Made by a program: the position numbers and the translations under genes. From Blautia sp. An249 (lineage in GTDB: Bacteria; Bacillota; Clostridia; Lachnospirales; Lachnospiraceae): a stretch of DNA of 64,000 nt. The stretch lies in contig NZ_NFJL01000001.1 of assembly GCF_002159835.1 (NCBI RefSeq), positions 62,001-126,000 of the forward strand, read 5' to 3'. Shown here piece after piece: positions 1 through 7,718 of the stretch. The notes under the pieces are model-generated. The model had not been told where the DNA came from. It saw nothing but the letters and a program-made list of their open reading frames with translations, and ran no database searches. How positions within the stretch are numbered: the stretch's first letter is position 1; each line of letters opens with the position of its first letter.

Positions 1-246
1 AAGAAAGCATATGGAGGGTCTATTCAGGCTGTCCGGGACTGTTTAAAGCGTTTCTGTCCGGATATGGAAGAGGCAGAGCGGGAAGAATTTGTCTATTCTT
101 TTTTTCCGCTGGTATATGGAATTTATCCTTATGCTGTCGTTTCGGATATGCAGCGTGAGGCAATGAAGCAGGCAGATATAAAGTATCAGTACATGACGAT
201 TTATGAGCTTGCTTATCTTGGAGCAAGAAGACTGTTAGGGGTGTAA
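1..246 (+). CDS. TetR/AcrR-family regulator, C-terminal fragment (cut by window edge)
   Basis: The reading frame is open from base 1 to a TAA at 244-246 and gives about 81 residues of helical sequence with no DNA-binding domain; the N-terminus lies outside the window. The FFPLVYGIYPYAVVSDMQ segment resembles the ligand-binding half of Firmicute TetR proteins. It lies directly upstream of a 22-bp perfect palindrome and a flavoprotein gene, which fits a local repressor. The family call is from resemblance of the C-terminal half only. Confidence 0.6.
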   Translation, partial: KKAYGGSIQAVRDCLKRFCPDMEEAEREEFVYSFFPLVYGIYPYAVVSDMQREAMKQADIKYQYMTIYELAYLGARRLLGV

Positions 247-268
247 ATTTGGAAGTGAACTTCCAAAT
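247..268. promoter_or_regulatory. 22-bp perfect palindrome, candidate TetR operator
   Basis: ATTTGGAAGT followed by GA and then ACTTCCAAAT forms a perfect inverted repeat starting one base after the TetR stop codon and ending 43 bases before the next start codon. No T-run follows, so a terminator is unlikely. Size and symmetry suit a TetR-family dimer site. The binding protein is inferred. Confidence 0.5.
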
Positions 269-311
269 CTACCATTATTGGCGCAGCCAGTGCGCCATGA
301 AAGGAGTAAAA

Positions 312-845
312 ATGAAGATTGTTGTAATAGAGGGAAGTCCTCACAAAAAAGGATCTTCCAATCTGCTGGCAGAACAGTTTATGGAGGGTGCGAAAGAAGC
401 CGGGCATACGGTCGGTGTCCTGGATGCAGCCCATATGAACATCCATCCGTGCATAGGATGTGAGCATTGCGGGATGGACGGAGACTGTGCATGGAATGAC
501 GATGTGGTGCAGATAAAAGAGGCATTATTGTCGTCAGATATGGCAGTTTTTGTGACACCGGTTTACTATTTTGGAATGTCGGCGCAGTTAAAAATGGTTA
601 TTGACCGTTTTTACAGCTATACAATGAAACTTTCCGGGAAAAGGCTGAAAACAGCCCTTATTGCGGCTGCCTGGGACAGCGATGAGGATGTTATGCCCTG
701 CCTGGAAGCTCATTACCAAAAACTGTGCAGATATATGAACTTCGAGGACTGCGGCAGGATCCTTGGAACAGGGTGCGGAACGCCGTCCATGACAAAGAGA
801 AGCATACATATGAAAGAAGCTTATCAGTTGGGAAAATCGTTATAA
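312..845 (+). CDS. NADPH-dependent FMN reductase / flavodoxin-fold protein
   Basis: A 177-residue protein with an N-terminal flavin phosphate-binding loop (EGSPHKKGSS, about residues 6-15) and a Cys cluster PCIGCEHCGMDGDC near residues 40-53, as in the iron-sulfur-flavoprotein/NADPH-dependent FMN reductase group. The ATG at 312 follows AAGGAG at 301-306. The frame stays open upstream to 249 but has no ribosome site there. The likely role is flavin-dependent electron transfer or reduction in the cytoplasm. It is followed within 25 bases by an aldo/keto reductase gene, so the two are probably co-transcribed. Confidence 0.8.
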   Translation: MKIVVIEGSPHKKGSSNLLAEQFMEGAKEAGHTVGVLDAAHMNIHPCIGCEHCGMDGDCAWNDDVVQIKEALLSSDMAVFVTPVYYFGMSAQLKMVIDRFYSYTMKLSGKRLKTALIAAAWDSDEDVMPCLEAHYQKLCRYMNFEDCGRILGTGCGTPSMTKRSIHMKEAYQLGKSL

Positions 846-867
846 ACGGGAAAGGATGGAAAAAGAG

Positions 868-1812
868 ATGGATAAGAACAGAAACTTACCCAAAATCGCA
901 ATGGGTGCATGGGCCTGGGGCGATGACGGAACATTTGGAGGAGTTCATACGGCAGAAGCGATGAAACCGGTCTTTGAGGCAGCGATGAAAAACGGCCTGA
1001 ATCTCTGGGATACGGCGTACGTATATGGTATGGGAACGTCAGAAAAGACGCTGGGCAGTTTTTTGAAAGAGCTTCCCAGAGATTCCTATTATTTATCCGA
1101 TAAGTTTACGCCTCAGTGTGCTGACAGGAAATCAAATACCCCTGTCGCGGATATGCTGGAGACACAATACCGTTTATTGGAAACAGATTCCATGGACATT
1201 TACTGGATTCATAACCCTGTGGATGCACCTCATTGGACGAAAGAGCTGGCAAAGTATTTTGAAGGCAGGGAAAACGTCCCCATGCTGGGAATATCCAACC
1301 ATAATCTGGCGGAAATCAAAGAAGCGGCCCGGATTTTAAAGGAACACGGATTAAGACTGTCTGCAGTACAAAATCATTACAGTCTTTTAAACCGTACTTC
1401 GGAAAGTTCCGGGATTTTGGAATACTGCAGAGAAAATGGGATGATATTCTTTGCCTATATGGTTCTGGAGCAGGGTGTTTTATCTGGTAAATACGATGTC
1501 GGACATCCGCTGCCTCAGGGAAGCGACAGGGGCGAGGTGTATAACGAAATTCTGCCTAAGGTAGAACCGCTGCTTGAAAAAATGAGAGAAATTGGAAATG
1601 AAAAAGGTGTTTCCCCGGCACAGATAGCTACAGCATGGGCGATTGGAAAGGGAACTCTCCCCATCGTCGGCGTAACGAAAATAAAGCATGTGGAGGATGC
1701 CGTAAAGGCACTGGAAATTTCTTTAAATGAGGAAGAAACTAATGCTCTTGAGCTTCTGGCTGACCAGGCAGGTGTAAATACGATTCGTTACTGGGAAAAA
1801 GCGATGGAATAA
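868..1812 (+). CDS. aldo/keto reductase
   Basis: About 314 residues with the aldo/keto reductase catalytic tetrad visible: Asp48 and Tyr53 in DTAYVYG, Lys78 in SDKF and His114 in WIHNP. A C-terminal GVTKIKHVEDAVKA segment matches the family's NADP-binding end. It should reduce aldehydes or ketones in the cytoplasm; the substrate cannot be read from sequence. An ATG at 856 also lies in frame but directly abuts AAAGG; the ATG at 868 is better spaced. It sits in a run with the upstream flavoprotein and the downstream lipoprotein. Confidence 0.85.
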   Translation: MDKNRNLPKIAMGAWAWGDDGTFGGVHTAEAMKPVFEAAMKNGLNLWDTAYVYGMGTSEKTLGSFLKELPRDSYYLSDKFTPQCADRKSNTPVADMLETQYRLLETDSMDIYWIHNPVDAPHWTKELAKYFEGRENVPMLGISNHNLAEIKEAARILKEHGLRLSAVQNHYSLLNRTSESSGILEYCRENGMIFFAYMVLEQGVLSGKYDVGHPLPQGSDRGEVYNEILPKVEPLLEKMREIGNEKGVSPAQIATAWAIGKGTLPIVGVTKIKHVEDAVKALEISLNEEETNALELLADQAGVNTIRYWEKAME

Positions 1813-1829
1813 TCCGGGGAGGTATGCCA

Positions 1830-2822
1830 ATGAAAAAATGGACTTCCGTTTTTCTGACTCTGTTTTTGCTGTTTGGCCTTTCTGCCTGCAGTCAGAGTAC
1901 AGAAAAAGCAGAGGATACAAAAGAGCAGGAAAGAAGAAAAGAAAATGGCACGGAACAGGTTTCAGCTGATGCTCCAAAGGTGTATATGACCACAGATATT
2001 AGCCCCCAGGGGCTGCAGGCGCTCTATGAGGCTTTAGGGGCTAAACCTGCGGGAAAAGTGGCGGTAAAGCTCTCCACCGGAGAAAACGGGAGCAATTACC
2101 TGCGGCCGGAACTGATTGGAGATTTGGTGCGGGGACTGGACGCAGCCATAGTAGAATGTAATACGGCCTACGGCGGACAGCGTGCCAGCACAGCCATGCA
2201 CTATCAGGTTGCGGAGGATCACGGATATACAGAAATTGCAGAAGTGGATATTATGGATGAAGAGGGTTCCATGGTGCTTCCGGTGACCGGGGGAAAGAAC
2301 CTGACAGAGAATTATGTGGGTTCCCACTTCGCCAATTATGATTATTATGTAGTGCTTTCTCATTTCAAGGGCCATGCTATGGCCGGATATGGAGGAGCAG
2401 TCAAAAATATTTCCATCGGTATTGCCTCCTCTGAAGGAAAAAGTCATATTCATACGGCCGGACAGGGAGGCAGCATGTGGACCGCGGATCAGGATTCTTT
2501 TCTGGAATCCATGGCTGAGGCAGGCAAATCGGTGGTCGATTATCTGGAGGGAAATATTCTGTATATCAATGTGATGAACCGGCTTTCTGTTGACTGTGAC
2601 TGCGATGGAAATCCGGCAGAACCGGACATGCATGATATAGGGATACTGGCTTCTTTTGATCCCGTTGCTGTGGATCAGGCCTGTATTGATCTGGTTTACG
2701 ATGCAGAGGACGGCCAGTCCCTTATTCAGCGCATTGAGTCCAGAAACGGCCTGCATACACTGGAATGGGCGGAGCAAATCGGACTGGGAAGCCGCGGCTA
2801 CCAGCTTATATCTGTTGACTGA
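1830..2822 (+). CDS. DUF362-domain lipoprotein
   Basis: About 330 residues beginning with a lipoprotein signal (KKWTSV, hydrophobic stretch, lipobox LSAC near residue 20), so it is probably anchored outside the membrane. The mature part has the DUF362 pattern (KLSTGENGSNYLRPELIGDLV, LSHFKGHAMAGYGGAVKN, FDPVAVDQACIDL). Many DUF362 proteins carry ferredoxin clusters; none is visible here. The ATG at 1830 is chosen over 1824 because GGGGAGG at 1816-1822 is 7 bases from 1830 and only 1 base from 1824. Function unknown; it neighbours redox enzymes. Confidence 0.75.
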   Translation: MKKWTSVFLTLFLLFGLSACSQSTEKAEDTKEQERRKENGTEQVSADAPKVYMTTDISPQGLQALYEALGAKPAGKVAVKLSTGENGSNYLRPELIGDLVRGLDAAIVECNTAYGGQRASTAMHYQVAEDHGYTEIAEVDIMDEEGSMVLPVTGGKNLTENYVGSHFANYDYYVVLSHFKGHAMAGYGGAVKNISIGIASSEGKSHIHTAGQGGSMWTADQDSFLESMAEAGKSVVDYLEGNILYINVMNRLSVDCDCDGNPAEPDMHDIGILASFDPVAVDQACIDLVYDAEDGQSLIQRIESRNGLHTLEWAEQIGLGSRGYQLISVD

Positions 2823-2845
2823 CACAGAGAGAGGGAGGTGCCTGT

Positions 2846-3748
2846 ATGGAAATCCTGCAGAGAGAACTGATTTATCTCTGGTACTACTTTTGCATACAGC
2901 TGGAACAGATTTTTCCTTACTGGGTATTGGGCATGGGGATTGGTTCCCTTATCTCTGTCTTTGCCAGAGATAAAATCCATCGGTTATTTGAAAAAATGGG
3001 GAACAGGAAACTGGGGATCTCCGGAATTGTTATCGCATGCATTCTCGGGATTCTTTCCCCTCTTTGTATGTACGGAACCATTCCCATTGCCGCTTCCTTT
3101 TCTCAGAAAGGGATGCGCAGTGACTGGCTGGCTGCTTTTATGACGGCTTCTTTGCTTTTAAATCCTCAGTTATTGATTTACAGTATGGCGCTTGGACAAA
3201 CAGCGTTTTGGGTGCGGCTGTTATCCTGTTTTTTCTGCGGTACAGCGGCCGGACTGCTGGTATTTCTCTTCTTCAGAGAAAAGGAATTATTCAATTTTAC
3301 CGACTTTGCCGCGCCGAAAACCCGGGACACAGATCCCCGTCCTTTCTTTCGGCTGGCAAAGAATTTCGGGCGCAATATAAAAGCCACAGGTCCTATGTTT
3401 CTACTGGGGATTGTCCTGTCAGCGCTGTTTCAGCGCTATGTTCCGGCTGAGACTTTTGCGGGGCTTTTCGGAAAAGAAAATGAAGGGTTTGGTATCTTAA
3501 TGGCCGCCACAATCGGCGTTCCTTTATATGCCTGCGGAGGAGGTACTATTCCTCTTCTCCAGCAGTGGCTCTGGGACGGAATGTCTATGGGAAGCGCCGC
3601 CGCCTTTATGATTACCGGTCCGGCAACGAAAATTACGAATCTTGGGGCAGTAAAAATCGTACTGGGCATCCGCCATTTCCTTCTTTATCTGGCATTTATC
3701 ATGATCTTTGCCCTAATGACCGGTTTCACTGTAAATCTGATTCTTTAA
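2846..3748 (+). CDS. permease, ArsP/YraQ (UPF0718)-like
   Basis: A 300-residue polytopic protein in two similar halves with the family repeats SPLCMYGTIP (about residue 72) and GVPLYACGGGTIP (about residue 225), and GPATKITNLGAV near the end. Relatives export organoarsenicals or other small solutes. In the first half the usual Cys-rich PLCSCG motif is PLCMYG, so substrate choice may differ. AGGGAGGTG precedes the start by 8 bases. It is convergent with the HxlR regulator downstream. Confidence 0.75.
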   Translation: MEILQRELIYLWYYFCIQLEQIFPYWVLGMGIGSLISVFARDKIHRLFEKMGNRKLGISGIVIACILGILSPLCMYGTIPIAASFSQKGMRSDWLAAFMTASLLLNPQLLIYSMALGQTAFWVRLLSCFFCGTAAGLLVFLFFREKELFNFTDFAAPKTRDTDPRPFFRLAKNFGRNIKATGPMFLLGIVLSALFQRYVPAETFAGLFGKENEGFGILMAATIGVPLYACGGGTIPLLQQWLWDGMSMGSAAAFMITGPATKITNLGAVKIVLGIRHFLLYLAFIMIFALMTGFTVNLIL

Positions 3749-3794
3749 ATCACAGGGGAATCCCTGGGAGAGTATGTAAAAACAGAGAAAAGCC

Positions 3795-4118
3795 TTAGTG
3801 TGTATTTTTATAATTACGTCCCCATTCTTCCATTGCGTCCAGAATCGGGCGCATGGACTCTCCCAGATCGCTTAAAGCATACTCCACCCGGGGAGGCACT
3901 TCCGGATAGACAGTACGGGTAATGATTCCGTCTTCTTCCATAGAACGAAGGCTGTCAGTTAATACTTTCTGGCTGATTCCTTCTAAATCTTTTTTCAATT
4001 CATTAAAGCGCCACGGCCGCTGCAGTAAATTTCTTATAATCAGTATTTTCCATTTGCTGCCAATCAACTGAACAGTAGTTGCCACAGGGCAGGCGGGCAG
4101 TTCTTCTTTCGTCAGCAT
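3795..4118 (-). CDS. HxlR-family winged-helix regulator
   Basis: A 107-residue HxlR/MarR-like protein: CPVATTVQLIGSKWKILIIRNL at the N-terminus, RFNELKKDLEGISQKVLTDSLRSME as the recognition helix region, and PPRVEYALSDLGESM as the wing. The ATG at 4118 lies 5 bases from AGGAGGG; a TTG at 4121 is too close. HxlR proteins often sense redox or aldehyde stress, which would fit the reductase genes upstream, but the target is inferred only. Confidence 0.85.
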   Translation of the reverse strand: MLTKEELPACPVATTVQLIGSKWKILIIRNLLQRPWRFNELKKDLEGISQKVLTDSLRSMEEDGIITRTVYPEVPPRVEYALSDLGESMRPILDAMEEWGRNYKNTH

Positions 4119-4234
4119 CAAATCCCTCCTTTATGGTAATTTCGTACTGTGAAAATCAAGGTCTCTGTCATACTGGTATATTATCATATCCCCCGATATT
4201 ATTCTAAGCGATTCCTTAAAGTTGTTCCATCTGT

Positions 4235-4414
4235 TCAGCGGGAAATACAATTCTCTGATATGACTTGAAGTTCCGTAGGACTACTTCCAAATTCATATTT
4301 CTCACAGAGCATGTTTGAGATAAGAAAGATGTTTTTATCTGTGTCAAACGTATTTTTAATTAGCTCAACGGTATTCTCTGGGCCGGCCCCATCAGCAATG
4401 CACTGGCTGCGATA
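4235..4414 (-). pseudogene. unidentified open frame fragment without start codon
   Basis: A 59-codon frame bounded by stops, ending with a peptide of ordinary composition (ENTVELIKNTFDTDKN followed by IFLISNMLCEKYEFG). It has no ATG/GTG/TTG with a ribosome site at its head. The first third is antisense to the MATE remnant and is probably chance. I do not recognise the family. Confidence 0.2.
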
Positions 4415-4480
4415 TTAAGTGCAGTTATGCTTATTTATCAGTGGAAACGTATCTTTAAGGAGAGATATAATGAGCAGTAA
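4364..4480 (+). pseudogene. MATE efflux transporter, C-terminal remnant
   Basis: Thirty-eight codons after an in-frame stop encode LNGILWAGPISNALAAILS and a following hydrophobic helix ending in a basic tail (QWKRIFKERYNEQ, then TAA). This is the usual final helix and cytosolic tail of MATE drug/sodium antiporters. No start codon, ribosome site or upstream MATE sequence remains, so this is a relic left by a deletion. Confidence 0.45.
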
Positions 4481-4575
4481 AATCATTTAAACGCAGAGCG
4501 TATAACACACTACACATTGTAAGCAAAGTTGTGTGTCAAGGGGCAAGCCCTTGTAAAGTGCTTGCCGCAACTCCT

Positions 4576-5463
4576 CTACAACATTGCCAAATAACTGTAC
4601 AGCCTTTCATTCACATACCCTGCAAATAATTTCTCCATTGCTCCTAAATTATGTTTAACATGATATTCATCAAAAGCGTTATAATAGGCAATCCGATCTG
4701 TAAATTTAATATCAATCGGCGGATAACCTGCTTTCATCAATTCCAGATTCACAAGTAACCGTCCCGTGCGGCCGTTTCCGTCGATAAAAGGGTGGATGCC
4801 CTCAAACTCAATATGAAACTGTGCAAGCCGGGGGATGATATGCTCTGTGCTGTTCCTATAGTCATCCAGCAACTGTTCCATCTTAGGCTGGATAAGATAA
4901 GGCTGCACCGGTTCATGCTGCGCTCCCATGATTCTTACCGGAACTCTTCTGTAAACTCCACGGTCATCTTTTTTATCAGCCAGAACCAGATAATGAATCT
5001 GTTTGATTACGCGCTCTGATAAAGGCACCTGCTCTTTTACTAAATCCTGTACAAAATAAAAGGCTTCTTTATGTCCCACCGCCTCCATATGATCTTTTAA
5101 CGGCTTTTTGTCAATCGTCAGCCCGCGCAGTACCATGTCCGTTTCCCGAAGGGTCAGCGTATTTCCCTCAATCGCATTGGAATTATAGGTGTATTCAACT
5201 ACAAATTCCTCCGTGAGACGTTCCACCTCTCCCTCTGTCAGCGGACGTCTGGAGTTCAATTCTGTTTTTTTTCTGTCAATCATTTCCAATAAATTTTCTG
5301 TAGTCTTATATCGTCTATCCTCTGGTTTCTTTGCATTTTCTGGTATTTTCCAGCTACGTCCCTCACGGGTAACGCCTGGTATCTTCCCTTCTGAACAAAG
5401 TATCCTTACTCTTCTATCTGAAATGCCCCATTTCTCTGCAGCCTGCTTCACTGTCATGTACAT
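4576..5463 (-). CDS. Fic/DOC-family protein with N-terminal helix-turn-helix
   Basis: A 295-residue protein. Residues 1-45 form a MerR/excisionase-like helix-turn-helix (TVKQAAEKWGISDRRVRILCSEGKIPGVTREGRSWKIP). The Fic core carries HPFIDGNGRTGR at 224-235, with the catalytic His and the nucleotide-binding residues intact. An inhibitory helix motif SNAIEGN at 95-101 precedes it, as in class II Fic proteins. Such enzymes AMPylate or otherwise modify proteins and are held inactive by that Glu. The ATG at 5463 follows GAGGTG; an in-frame extension upstream lacks a ribosome site. The DNA-binding domain and promoter repeats suggest autoregulation. Confidence 0.85.
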   Translation of the reverse strand: MYMTVKQAAEKWGISDRRVRILCSEGKIPGVTREGRSWKIPENAKKPEDRRYKTTENLLEMIDRKKTELNSRRPLTEGEVERLTEEFVVEYTYNSNAIEGNTLTLRETDMVLRGLTIDKKPLKDHMEAVGHKEAFYFVQDLVKEQVPLSERVIKQIHYLVLADKKDDRGVYRRVPVRIMGAQHEPVQPYLIQPKMEQLLDDYRNSTEHIIPRLAQFHIEFEGIHPFIDGNGRTGRLLVNLELMKAGYPPIDIKFTDRIAYYNAFDEYHVKHNLGAMEKLFAGYVNERLYSYLAML

Positions 5464-5488
5464 AAATCTACACCTCACTTCAAACAAT

Positions 5489-5517
5489 AGTATACCCTGT
5501 TATCGGAACAATATCAA
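5489..5517 (-). promoter_or_regulatory. promoter of the fic gene
   Basis: Reading the minus strand, TTGATA (5512-5517) and TATACT (5489-5494) are separated by exactly 17 bases, about 25 bases upstream of the ribosome site. One TATCGGAACAATAT repeat lies across the spacer and reaches into the -35 hexamer. Confidence 0.65.
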
Positions 5518-5554
5518 CGGTATCGGAACAATATTTTTTACTTATCGGAATAAT
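5501..5554. repeat. three iterated TATCGGAAYAAT boxes, candidate operator
   Basis: TATCGGAACAATAT occurs at 5501-5514 and 5521-5534, and TATCGGAATAAT at 5543-5554. Spacings are 20 and 22 bases, about two helical turns, so a protein could bind all three on one face. They cover the spacer and upstream region of the fic promoter. The HTH domain of the Fic protein is the obvious candidate ligand (inference). The rest of 5555-5790 shows no gene. Confidence 0.5.
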
Positions 5555-5790
5555 GCAAAAGTTTTCCATGGTGCGCGTCCATTTTAAAGCCAGCCGCCTT
5601 GTGATAAACGGATAACGGCACACACCAAATTTTTTAATCAAGGAGGACATAGGAAATCCAAACTTTTCAGGTTACAAAAAGGTAACTATGTAATAAAAAA
5701 GTGCGTACTGTTTTTCTTTTTTTCCATGTTCTACAATAAGACCATGGAACAGGAAATCGTTCCAAAAATGAAAAGCGGAGGTAATATATT

Positions 5791-5985
5791 ATGGCACTTT
5801 CTAATTTATTCGGATGGGCGAAGAAACAAGAGGAACCGGCAGCATCTGCCTGTGGAACCGCCTGCGGAGCCGGAGACAAACCGGAAGAGAAACCCGCTGC
5901 CTGCGGAACTGCCTGTGGTGCCGGAGACAAACCGGAGGAACAGCCCGCCGCCTGTGGAACTGCCTGCGGAGCCGGAGATAAATAA
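5791..5985 (+). CDS. Cys-rich three-repeat peptide, radical-SAM-modified RiPP precursor (ACGX-repeat type)
   Basis: A 64-residue peptide: a 19-residue leader-like head (MALSNLFGWAKKQEEPAAS), then the unit ACGTACGAGDKPEE(K/Q)PA twice and a final ACGTACGAGDK. Six Cys occur, two per unit, each preceded by Ala and followed by Gly. GCGGAGG at 5775-5781 lies 9 bases from the ATG. The next gene is a radical SAM enzyme with extra C-terminal Cys clusters, the usual RiPP pairing. I recall a clostridial class described as ACGX-repeat peptides with a dedicated maturase; this matches, but it could not be searched. Product and activity unknown. Confidence 0.75.
   Translation: MALSNLFGWAKKQEEPAASACGTACGAGDKPEEKPAACGTACGAGDKPEEQPAACGTACGAGDK
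5848..5982 (+). repeat. 51-bp tandem coding repeat (2.6 copies)
   Basis: Units at 5848-5898, 5899-5949 and a partial 5950-5982 encode the Cys-bearing repeat. They differ mostly at third codon positions, so the peptide repeat is conserved more than the DNA. This suggests selection on the encoded unit rather than very recent duplication. Confidence 0.7.
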
Positions 5986-5998
5986 ATCCGGACTCTTA

Positions 5999-6026
5999 TT
6001 TCCGGCAGGAGTAAACCTGCCGGAAA
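5999..6026 (+). terminator. intercistronic hairpin between precursor and maturase
   Basis: TTTCCGGCAGG and CCTGCCGGAAA form an 11-bp perfect stem with a 6-base loop, 14 bases after the peptide stop. No T-run follows, so it is more likely a 3'-end stabiliser or partial attenuator than a full terminator. Such an element would allow much more precursor than enzyme to be made. Confidence 0.55.
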
Positions 6027-6060
6027 CAGGATTCAGGTGATTTCAAAGGAGGAAAAGAAG

Positions 6061-7092
6061 ATGAAAGAGTATTTTGCTTTTCAATGGCATATAACAGATG
6101 AGTGTGATCAGCGTTGTAAGCACTGTTACATTTTTTCAGAAGATAATTGTAAGAAACCGGAGGCAATGACCTGGAACCAGATGCAGAAAACATTTGAGAA
6201 CTGTCTTGATTTCTGCCGGACATTCGGACGACTTCCGTATTTTTATATTACAGGGGGCGATCCTATTTTGCATCCGGATTTCTGGAAACTGCTGTCATTG
6301 TTTAAAGAGCATGAAATTCCATTTACGATTTTAGGAAATCCATTCCATCTGAACACGCAGGTCTGTCAGAAACTAAAATTCTATGGATGTCAAAAATATC
6401 AGCTTTCCCTTGACGGGATGCGAAAAACTCATGACTGGTTCAGAAAACCGGGGTCCTTTGACTGCACTCTGGAAAAAATCCAATGCATCAAAGAGGCAGG
6501 GATACGTTCGGTGATTATGACAACCGTATCCGGTAAAAATATCAGGGAAGTTCCGGATATTATTGATACGGTAGTGAAATACGGGGCGGATGTATTTGCC
6601 TTTGCCCGTTATTGTCCTACAAGTGAGGAGAAAGAAATAGGAATCACGCCCTTGGAATACCGGGAACTGTTAGACCTCTGTTATAAAAAATTCCGAAAAT
6701 ATGAAGATGAGGGATGTTCTACTTATTTTAACAGAAAAGATCACCTCTGGACCCTTTATGAATATGAAGAGGGAATCTTTAAAATTCCCGAAGACGCTCA
6801 GGAGGGAATGATTTACGGCGGGTGCAATTGCGGAAACTGCCATATGACCATTCTCCCCACCGGAGATATTTATGCCTGCAGACGAGTACAGAACAGTAAA
6901 GTCGGAAACGTATTGAAAGACCGTATATCCGATGTCTGGGTCTGCCGGATGGAAGAATACCGGGACTATGGAAAGTTTGAAAAATGCTCCAGATGTGAAT
7001 TACTGGCCTGGTGCCGGGGCTGTCCGGCAGTAGCGGCAGGAAAGGACGGCAACTTCTATGGTGTGGATCCCCAGTGCTGGAAAGAGGTGTAA
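6061..7092 (+). CDS. radical SAM/SPASM-like peptide maturase
   Basis: A 343-residue enzyme with the radical SAM motif CDQRCKHC (Cys15, Cys19, Cys22) binding the SAM-cleaving 4Fe-4S cluster. A C-terminal region holds CNCGNC, a Cys about 12 residues later, CSRCELLAWCRGC and a last Cys (SPASM-like auxiliary clusters). AAAGGAGG at 6045-6052 is 8 bases from this ATG; an in-frame GTG at 6037 lies upstream of it. Placed directly after the Cys-repeat peptide, it probably installs a thioether or other crosslink on the ACG units (inference). Its stop overlaps the leader of the next gene, implying one operon. Confidence 0.85.
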   Translation: MKEYFAFQWHITDECDQRCKHCYIFSEDNCKKPEAMTWNQMQKTFENCLDFCRTFGRLPYFYITGGDPILHPDFWKLLSLFKEHEIPFTILGNPFHLNTQVCQKLKFYGCQKYQLSLDGMRKTHDWFRKPGSFDCTLEKIQCIKEAGIRSVIMTTVSGKNIREVPDIIDTVVKYGADVFAFARYCPTSEEKEIGITPLEYRELLDLCYKKFRKYEDEGCSTYFNRKDHLWTLYEYEEGIFKIPEDAQEGMIYGGCNCGNCHMTILPTGDIYACRRVQNSKVGNVLKDRISDVWVCRMEEYRDYGKFEKCSRCELLAWCRGCPAVAAGKDGNFYGVDPQCWKEV

Positions 7093-7094
7093 AA

Positions 7095-7718
7095 ATGGAT
7101 GCACAGACTTGTCTGAAAAAACTGCAGTATGTGGGCGTATTAAATTTTGCCACGGTTGGGCTGGATAAATCTCCCCAGGTGCGGTGTATCAGCGCCGTTC
7201 ATTACGAACCGGATGCATTGTATTTTTTTACTGCCAGAGGAAAGGAGTTCTGCAGAGAACTGCTGCATGACGGTCAGGTGCAGATCCTGGCATATACCAG
7301 ATACAAAGAGATGATCCGCGTATCAGCAAAAGCGGTTGTAGTTCCCGAAGAAGAACAGAAAAAATACAGAGAACTGATTTTTCAGGAACAGCCCTATCTG
7401 GCTAATGTATATCCTGGTTCCACAAGGGAAATCGGAATCATATTCTGTGTCCGGGATATGCAGATAGAATATTTTCATCTGGGAGTTCATCCCATTTTCC
7501 GTATGCAGTATACTATAGGAAACGGTGAGAAAAAACCGAAAGGTTATACGATTACCGGGGACTGTATCGGATGTGGAACCTGTGCGGGGGTATGCCCTCA
7601 GGGATGCATTGAACCGGGAGAACCTTTCCGCATTATGCAGGAGCACTGTCTTCACTGCGGGAGTTGTTTAGAGCACTGCCCGGTACAGGCGGTAAGAAAT
7701 ATAAAGGAAGAAGTATGA
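7095..7718 (+). CDS. pyridoxamine 5'-phosphate oxidase-fold protein with 2x[4Fe-4S] ferredoxin domain
   Basis: A 207-residue fusion. Residues 1-130 form a PNPOx-like flavin-binding split barrel (LNFATVGLDKSPQVRCISAVH, YFFTARGKEF). Residues 155-200 carry two clusters: CIGCGTCAGVCPQGC and CLHCGSCLEHCP, each C-x2-C-x2-C-x3-C. It should move electrons between flavin and iron-sulfur centres in the cytoplasm. Two bases separate it from the radical SAM gene and it overlaps the sirtuin gene by four (ATGA). It could be the electron donor for the maturase or reduce the modified peptide; this is inferred from position only. Confidence 0.8.
   Translation: MDAQTCLKKLQYVGVLNFATVGLDKSPQVRCISAVHYEPDALYFFTARGKEFCRELLHDGQVQILAYTRYKEMIRVSAKAVVVPEEEQKKYRELIFQEQPYLANVYPGSTREIGIIFCVRDMQIEYFHLGVHPIFRMQYTIGNGEKKPKGYTITGDCIGCGTCAGVCPQGCIEPGEPFRIMQEHCLHCGSCLEHCPVQAVRNIKEEV

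Larger units (their letters stand above)
4119..4575. other. 457-base gap with decayed coding remnants
   Basis: No intact gene lies here. The first ~80 bases hold the HxlR leader. The remainder contains a plus-strand MATE C-terminal remnant (4364-4480) and an overlapping minus-strand open frame without a start codon (4235-4414). It looks like a deletion scar between the HxlR and Fic genes. Confidence 0.5.

Noticed and set aside
2034-2825. 263-codon minus-strand open frame
   Set aside because: Shadow of the DUF362 gene; no start signal and no recognisable domain.
5501-5554. CRISPR-like repeat array
   Set aside because: Units are 12-14 bases with 6-9 base gaps, only three copies and no cas genes; an operator array fits better.
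5667-5930. Pro/Ala/Gly-repeat protein on the minus strand opposite the Cys-rich peptide
   Set aside because: It is the reverse complement of the peptide repeat; no ribosome site, and the plus-strand frame has one and a matching rSAM partner.
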